A DNA stretch of 64,000 nucleotides from SIAQ01 sp963767835 (GTDB lineage Bacteria > Planctomycetota > Planctomycetia > Gemmatales > Gemmataceae), in the NCBI GenBank assembly GCA_963767835.1, contig CAVYFY010000008.1:37735-101734 (forward strand), written 5' to 3'. Every line of letters starts with the position of its first letter. The first letter of the stretch is position 1. The position numbers and the translations under genes are program-made. This document shows, one piece after another, positions 59,416 through 64,000 of the stretch. Below the pieces are notes generated by a model. The model was not told the origin of the DNA. It ran no database searches and was given only the letters and a program-made list of their open reading frames with translations.

Positions 59416-61331
59416 ATGTTCTGGAATCGAATTTTCGCGACGAAATCGCTGGAGATGCTCGACGCCGAGGCGAAGGGCGACAATCGGCTGCGGCGCGTGC
59501 TGGGGCCGGTGGGTCTGACGTCGCTGGGCGTGGGGGCGATCATCGGCGCCGGCATTTTCGTGATGACGGGGCGCGTCGCCGCCAACGACGCCGGGCCCGG
59601 CGTCGTCGTTGTCTTATCGTCGTCGCCGGCATCGCCTGTGCGTTGGCGGCGTTCTGCTATGCGGAGTTCGCGTCGATGGCGCCGGTCGCCGGGAGCGCTT
59701 ACACCTATGCCTACGCCACGCTCGGCGAGATTTTCGCCTGGATCATCGGCTGGGACTTGATTCTCGAATACGCCATGAGCGGCGGCGACCGTGGCGGCAG
59801 TCGTGGTCCAAATATCTCAACGAATTCCTGAAGTCTGGATTGGCACGGAATTCCGCCGTGCCCGATTATTTATGCCACGATCCTTTCTCCACACCCGGGC
59901 GCCATGATGAATCTGCCGGCCATGTTCATCATGGCAACTGTGACCGTCATTCTGGTCATCGGCATCCGCGAGAGCGCCGCTTCCAACACCGCCCTGGTCG
60001 GTCTGAAGCTAGGCGTTGTCGTCTTCGTGATTGTCGTCGGTGTCTTCTTCGTCAACCCCGGCCAACTGGACCACGATACCGCCGGACGACCGCCGGCAAC
60101 CGGAAGAGTTGCTCATCCCGAACACTGGTGCAAAAGCGATTCGAGCACAAGAAAGATAGCAGCAGAGGAGGCAAATCCTCTTCAAGTAAGCAAGCACAGT
60201 CGCGACGTTCAAGATGCAGCGTGCCCAGGCCAGCGAAGACGCCGAGCGACCATCAAGCGCAGTCGAGCAATCACTTTGGCGACGAGACTGAGCCAAGATC
60301 GACGGAACGCTGACACAAGACGGCGGTTGCCGAGGTGTTGGCCAAGCGCCGAGGCGGAGGGAGCACCGAAGAAAGCCGAGGAAGTGGAAACCAAAAAATG
60401 GGGCATGTTCGCCAAGGTCGGCATGAACAAGAAGCTTGCCGCCCTGGACGATTCCGCATGCGCAATTCGTATTTCCCTTCGGCTTCTCCGGCATGATGCT
60501 CGGCGCCTCACTGGTGTTCTTCGCCTTCATCGGCTTCGATTCGATCTCGACGCACTCTGAGGAAGCGATCAAGCCGCAGCGCGATGTGCCGATCGGCATC
60601 CTGGCGTCGTTGTTCTTATGCACGCTCCTGTATGTCGCGGTCGCGGCAATCATCTCCGGCATGGAGCCGTACCCCTACATCGATCCCGATGCGGCCGTGG
60701 CGTCGGCGTTTCGCCGCCGCGCCGAGCAGGGGGATAGCAAGGTGCTGCATTATTCCGCCGGGCTGATCGCCGCAGGGGCGCTCGCGGGCATGACCAGCGT
60801 TCTCTTGATCACATTCCTCAGCCAGGCGCGCATCTTTTTGGCGATGGCCCGCGACGGCTTGATGCCGCATGCCATCTTCGGCGCCGTTCACGAGAAATTC
60901 AAGACGCCGCACGTTTCGACGATCGTGACCGGAGCGCTTGATGTCGGTCGTCGCCGGCTTCACGCCGATTTCCGTTCTGGAAGAGATGGTCAACATCGGC
61001 ACACTTGTTCGCATTCGTCGTGGTGTGCGCCGCCGTGCTGATCCTGCGCATCAAGCGGCCTGAGGCGCACGCGGCCGTTCCGCTGCCCGGCGCGTTTATG
61101 TCGTCGCGCCGCTCGGCATCGCCGTCAATCTGTTGCTGATGGGATTCCTGCCGGACGACACCTGGATGCGACTCGTGATTTGGCTCGGCCATCGGCATGT
61201 GCATCTACTTCGCGTACGGCTATCGCAAAAGCGTCATGCGGCACGTCGAAGCGGGAGACCCGACGCCGGGCGTGCCGGAAGGAGCGTTTAAAGCTGGTGA
61301 TCCGTCGCCAGAAACCGGGATCAAGGAATAG
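59416..61331 (+). pseudogene. Second APC-family permease, broken by several frameshifts
   Basis: A cationic amino-acid-type permease with a long soluble insertion. Pieces: LTSLGVGAIIGAGIFVMTGR, CALAAFCYAEFASMAPVAGS and IGWDLILEYAMS, then IGIRESAASNTALVGLKLG; about 110 hydrophilic residues (60.07-60.44 kb) ending in WGMFAKVGMNKKLAALDDS; then FGFSGMMLGASLVFFAFIGF, EEAIKPQRDVPIGILASL, and a tail ending DPSPETGIKE. At least five frame changes occur. AAAGGA stands 6 bases before the ATG at 59416. Together with its neighbour it makes 57.8-61.3 kb the worst-preserved part of the window. Confidence 0.75.
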
Positions 61332-61410
61332 ATAGCGGCAACCGACTTCGCGTTCTTGCCCTCCGCGGTATAATGTGAATGGATGTATACCGCATCGCGG
61401 GGCAAGCGCC

Positions 61411-63743
61411 ATGCTCGACTTGATGCAACCCAATCTGTTCAAGACCGATGAAGCCGCGCAGGCGGCCGACACCGCATTCGCGGAGATCGTCTTCGATCGG
61501 CCGCTCGATCACGCTTATACCTATGCGGTCCCCGCGTCGCTGCAAGGGCAGATCGCCGTCGGCAAGCGCGTGCTCGCGCCGTTTGGCCGGGGCGATAAGC
61601 AGACCATTGGCTTTTGCGTCGGCATGACGGAAGCGAAGCCGGAGCGCAAGGTCAAGGCGATCGTGCAGGTGCTCGATGACGAGCCGATCCTGACCGATCA
61701 TCTCTTGAAGCTGACGCGCTGGATGGCGGATTATTACCTGTGCGGCTGGGGGCAGGTGCTCAACGTGGTGGTGCCGGCCGGCGTCAAGAAGCTGGCGGGC
61801 ACGCGCATGGCGCCGATGCTGGAGTTGTGCGCCGCTTCTGCCCGATCCGTTGCCGCATTTGTCGCCGAAGCAGAAGAAGGTGCTGGAGTATTTGCAGACG
61901 CAGAACGCGCCGGTCGAAGTGCGCCACGTGAAGGAAGCGACGGGCACTGGCGGCATGCCGATCGAGGCGCTGGTGGAGAAGGGCTATGCGCGGCGATTCG
62001 CGGGGCGCATCGATCAGGCGACGGCGGTGTCGCAGCCGACGAACATGGCCGAAGACTCCGCCCTCACCCCCGGACCCTCTCCCGGAGTACCGGGAGAGGG
62101 GAGAGGGCCCAGTTTAACGCCCGATCAAGCCGCCGCCTGGGCGAAGCTCGAGCCGGCGCTTCAGGCCGGCGGATTTCAACCGTTCCTCCTCTACGGCATC
62201 ACCGGCAGCGGCAAGACCGAGCTTTACCTCCGCGCCATCGAGGAAGTCGTGCGCCAGGGCAAGGAAGCGCTCATCCTCGTGCCCGAAATCAGCTTGACGC
62301 CGCAAACCATCGAGGCGTTTCGTGGCCGCTGTGGCGACATCGCGGTCTTGCACAGCCATCTGCACACCGCCGAGCGCGGCAAGCACTGGCGGCGCATCGC
62401 TCACGGGCAGGTGCAAGTGATCGTCGGGGCCCGCAGTGCCGTCTTCGCCCCGACGCGCAAGCTCGGTCTGATCGTCATCGATGAGGAGCACGAGAGCAGC
62501 TTCAAGCAGGAAGCGACGCCGAGATATCATGGCCGCGATGTCGCCGTCATGCGGGCCCGGCTGGAAAACATCCCGATCATCATGGGCTCGGCGACGCCGT
62601 CGCTGGAGAGCTGGCACAACGCCCAGCGCGGCGCCTATCAGCTCTTGACGTTGCCGCGCCGCGTCGCCGATCGCCCGCTGCCGGCGGTCAAGTTGATCGA
62701 TCTTGCGCCATGACTTCCGCGGCGATCGCAAATCGCACGGCATCAGCCCGACGCTCGAGCGGGCCATGCAGGACGCGCTCGAACGCGGCGGGCAGGTGAT
62801 CCTCTTGCTCAATCGCCGCGGCTTCTCGACTTATCTGTTCTGCCCGGCGTGCGGCCATGTCGAGCATTGCAAGTTCTGCGATCTGTCGATGACATTTCAC
62901 CGCGATCGCCATGTGACGATGTGCCATTATTGCGGCTACGAGACGAAGCCGCCGGAGAAATGCCCGATCTGCGGCGGCGGGCAGGTGCTCTATCAAGGGA
63001 TGGGGACCGAGAAGCTGCAGGCGGAGATCGAGGCGAAATTCCCCGGCCAGGCGGTCGAACGCATGGATTCCGACACGATGAAACGGCCCGGCAGCCATCG
63101 CAAGGTGCTCGACGCCTTCCGCCGCGGCGAAATCCGGATTCTGCTCGGCACGCAGATGATCGCCAAGGGGCTCGATTTCCCGAAGGTGACGGTGGTCGGC
63201 GTCGTCAACACGGACGTCGGCCTGCACCATGCCGACTTCCGGGCGTCGGAGCGGACCTTTCAGCTCCTGGCCCAGGTTGCCGGCCGCACCGGGCGCGGTT
63301 CGCAAGTCGGCTGCGTCTATTTCCAGACCATGCAGCCGGAACATCCCAGCATCGCGCTGGCGGCGAACCATGATTACTTGACGTTCGCCCAAGAAGAGAT
63401 GCAGATTCGCAAAGCCCACAAGTATCCGCCCTTCGAGCGCATGGCCCGGCTCATCGTTCGCAGCAAGGAGGAGAAAGCGGGCAACGATTACGCCGACCGC
63501 CTGGCCGCCGCCTTCCGCATCGAGCTGGATCGCCGCAAGAAAGCGAATGAACCGACGCTGCGGCTGTTGGGCCCCGCGGAGGCGCCGGTGTTTCGCTTGA
63601 AGGGCTACTTCCGCTTCCATTTCCAGTTGCACAGCGCCAGTTCCGCGGTGCTGCATCAGGTGTTGCGGGTGGTGCTGCCGACGGTGCGCGTCGGGGCGGG
63701 CGTGGAATTGACCGTGGATATTGATCCGCAGGATATGCTATAA
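61411..63743 (+). CDS. priA: Primosomal protein N' (PriA helicase), two frameshifts
   Basis: Restarts stalled replication forks. The corrected product has about 776 residues. The N-terminal DNA-binding part has FAEIVFDRPLDHAYTYAVP; the helicase has Walker A GITGSGKTELYLRA, motif II VIDEEHESSFKQ and motif III IMGSATPSLES. The zinc-binding insert is FCPACGHVEHCKFCD with CHYCGYETKPPEKCPICGG, and the C-terminal helicase motifs include GTQMIAKGLDFP and QVAGRTGRGSQVG. Two extra bases, near 61825 and at about 62704 (GATCTTGCGC), break the frame. A palindromic repeat at 62061-62105 is translated in frame before the helicase domain. Confidence 0.92.
62061..62105. repeat. GC-rich palindromic repeat inside priA
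   Basis: CCCTCACCCCCGGACCC then TCTCCCGGAGTACCGGGAGA, then GGGGAGAGGG: the longest of the four related elements. It is read as LTPGPSPGVPGEGRGP, in the linker before the PriA helicase domain. Confidence 0.8.
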
Positions 63744-63774
63744 CTACAATGACCGACAATGGAGATCATCCATC

Positions 63775-64000
63775 ATGAGCAGTGCGGATTTATTTCAGCG
63801 GGCCGAACGCATCTATGTAACGCTGCGCGGCGATCTGGAGCGCAGCCACCTGAACTCATTCATCGCCATCGAGCCGGAATCCGGTGACTATTACCTTGGT
63901 CGAACGCTCAGCGAAGCCTCCGCGGCAGCGAACGCCGCTCATCCTGACCGCCGTTCTTGTGTGCTGCGCATCGGCCACCAAGCCACCGTACATATTGGAG
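63775..64000 (+). CDS. Small conserved hypothetical protein, cut by window end
   Basis: The first 75 codons of a gene running off the window. The text (SADLFQRAERIYVTLRGDLE, then NSFIAIEPESGDYYLGRTLSE and HPDRRSCVLRIGHQATVHIG) matches a widespread small family of unknown function, often encoded just upstream of a small aspartic protease-like protein. That partner would lie beyond the window. The start ATG is 31 bases after the priA stop, so it could be cotranscribed. Confidence 0.6.
   Translation, partial: MSSADLFQRAERIYVTLRGDLERSHLNSFIAIEPESGDYYLGRTLSEASAAANAAHPDRRSCVLRIGHQATVHIG

Overview
The window looks like a chromosomal segment of a GC-rich planctomycete, probably a Gemmata/Isosphaera-like member, although no 16S gene is present to prove it. 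The pointers are a giant surface protein whose N-terminus carries the planctomycete secretion motif (MEELETRLAPS), a BBP7-type outer-membrane barrel with NPYAQ repeats, a sigma/anti-sigma pair next to low-complexity secreted proteins, paired signal peptidases with unusual insertions, and many intergenic inverted repeats.

Layout. 1-13.8 kb: small membrane proteins, an MFS transporter, a TPR protein, a GAF-GGDEF diguanylate cyclase, a UDP-sugar dehydrogenase, two tandem type I signal peptidases (both with a zinc ribbon and a jelly-roll-like insertion, the second split into two overlapping ORFs), a MEMO-family protein, a class IV-type histone deacetylase, a Tsr3/DTW-like aminocarboxypropyl transferase and a SelW-type selenoprotein with an in-frame UGA and a good bSECIS hairpin. 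14.3-36.8 kb: one giant surface-protein gene of about 7,500 codons, cut into six ORFs by five single-base frame changes and built from autotransporter-type beta-strand repeats, a BNR-type domain, FN3-like and Ig-like domains and several families of roughly 60-residue modules. 37-46 kb: BBP7 barrel, DUF1398 protein, tRNA-Pro, ParB with three identical parS-like 16-bp palindromes nearby, a PseG-like glycan enzyme, PolX and a possible two-gene toxin-antitoxin-like pair. 46-57 kb: Uma2 nuclease, TPR protein, aminotransferase, ECF sigma/anti-sigma operon, secreted Asn-rich protein, response regulator, lipoprotein, thiolase. 57-64 kb: D-aminoacyl-tRNA deacylase, two badly frame-broken amino-acid permeases, PriA, and the start of a small conserved gene.

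The genes fall into loose groups: envelope building and export (signal peptidases, giant protein, BBP7, UDP-sugar dehydrogenase, PseG-like), signalling (diguanylate cyclase, response regulator, ECF sigma factor), and DNA maintenance (ParB/parS, PolX, PriA). The ParB/parS cluster suggests that this segment lies on the origin side of the chromosome.

Data caution. At least 14 genes carry one or more single-base frame changes, in both directions, often at short homopolymers and in otherwise well-conserved enzymes (PriA, PolX, Dtd). The simplest reading is consensus indels in the assembly rather than mass gene decay. Genes are therefore given here as full reconstructed spans, with the frame change noted.
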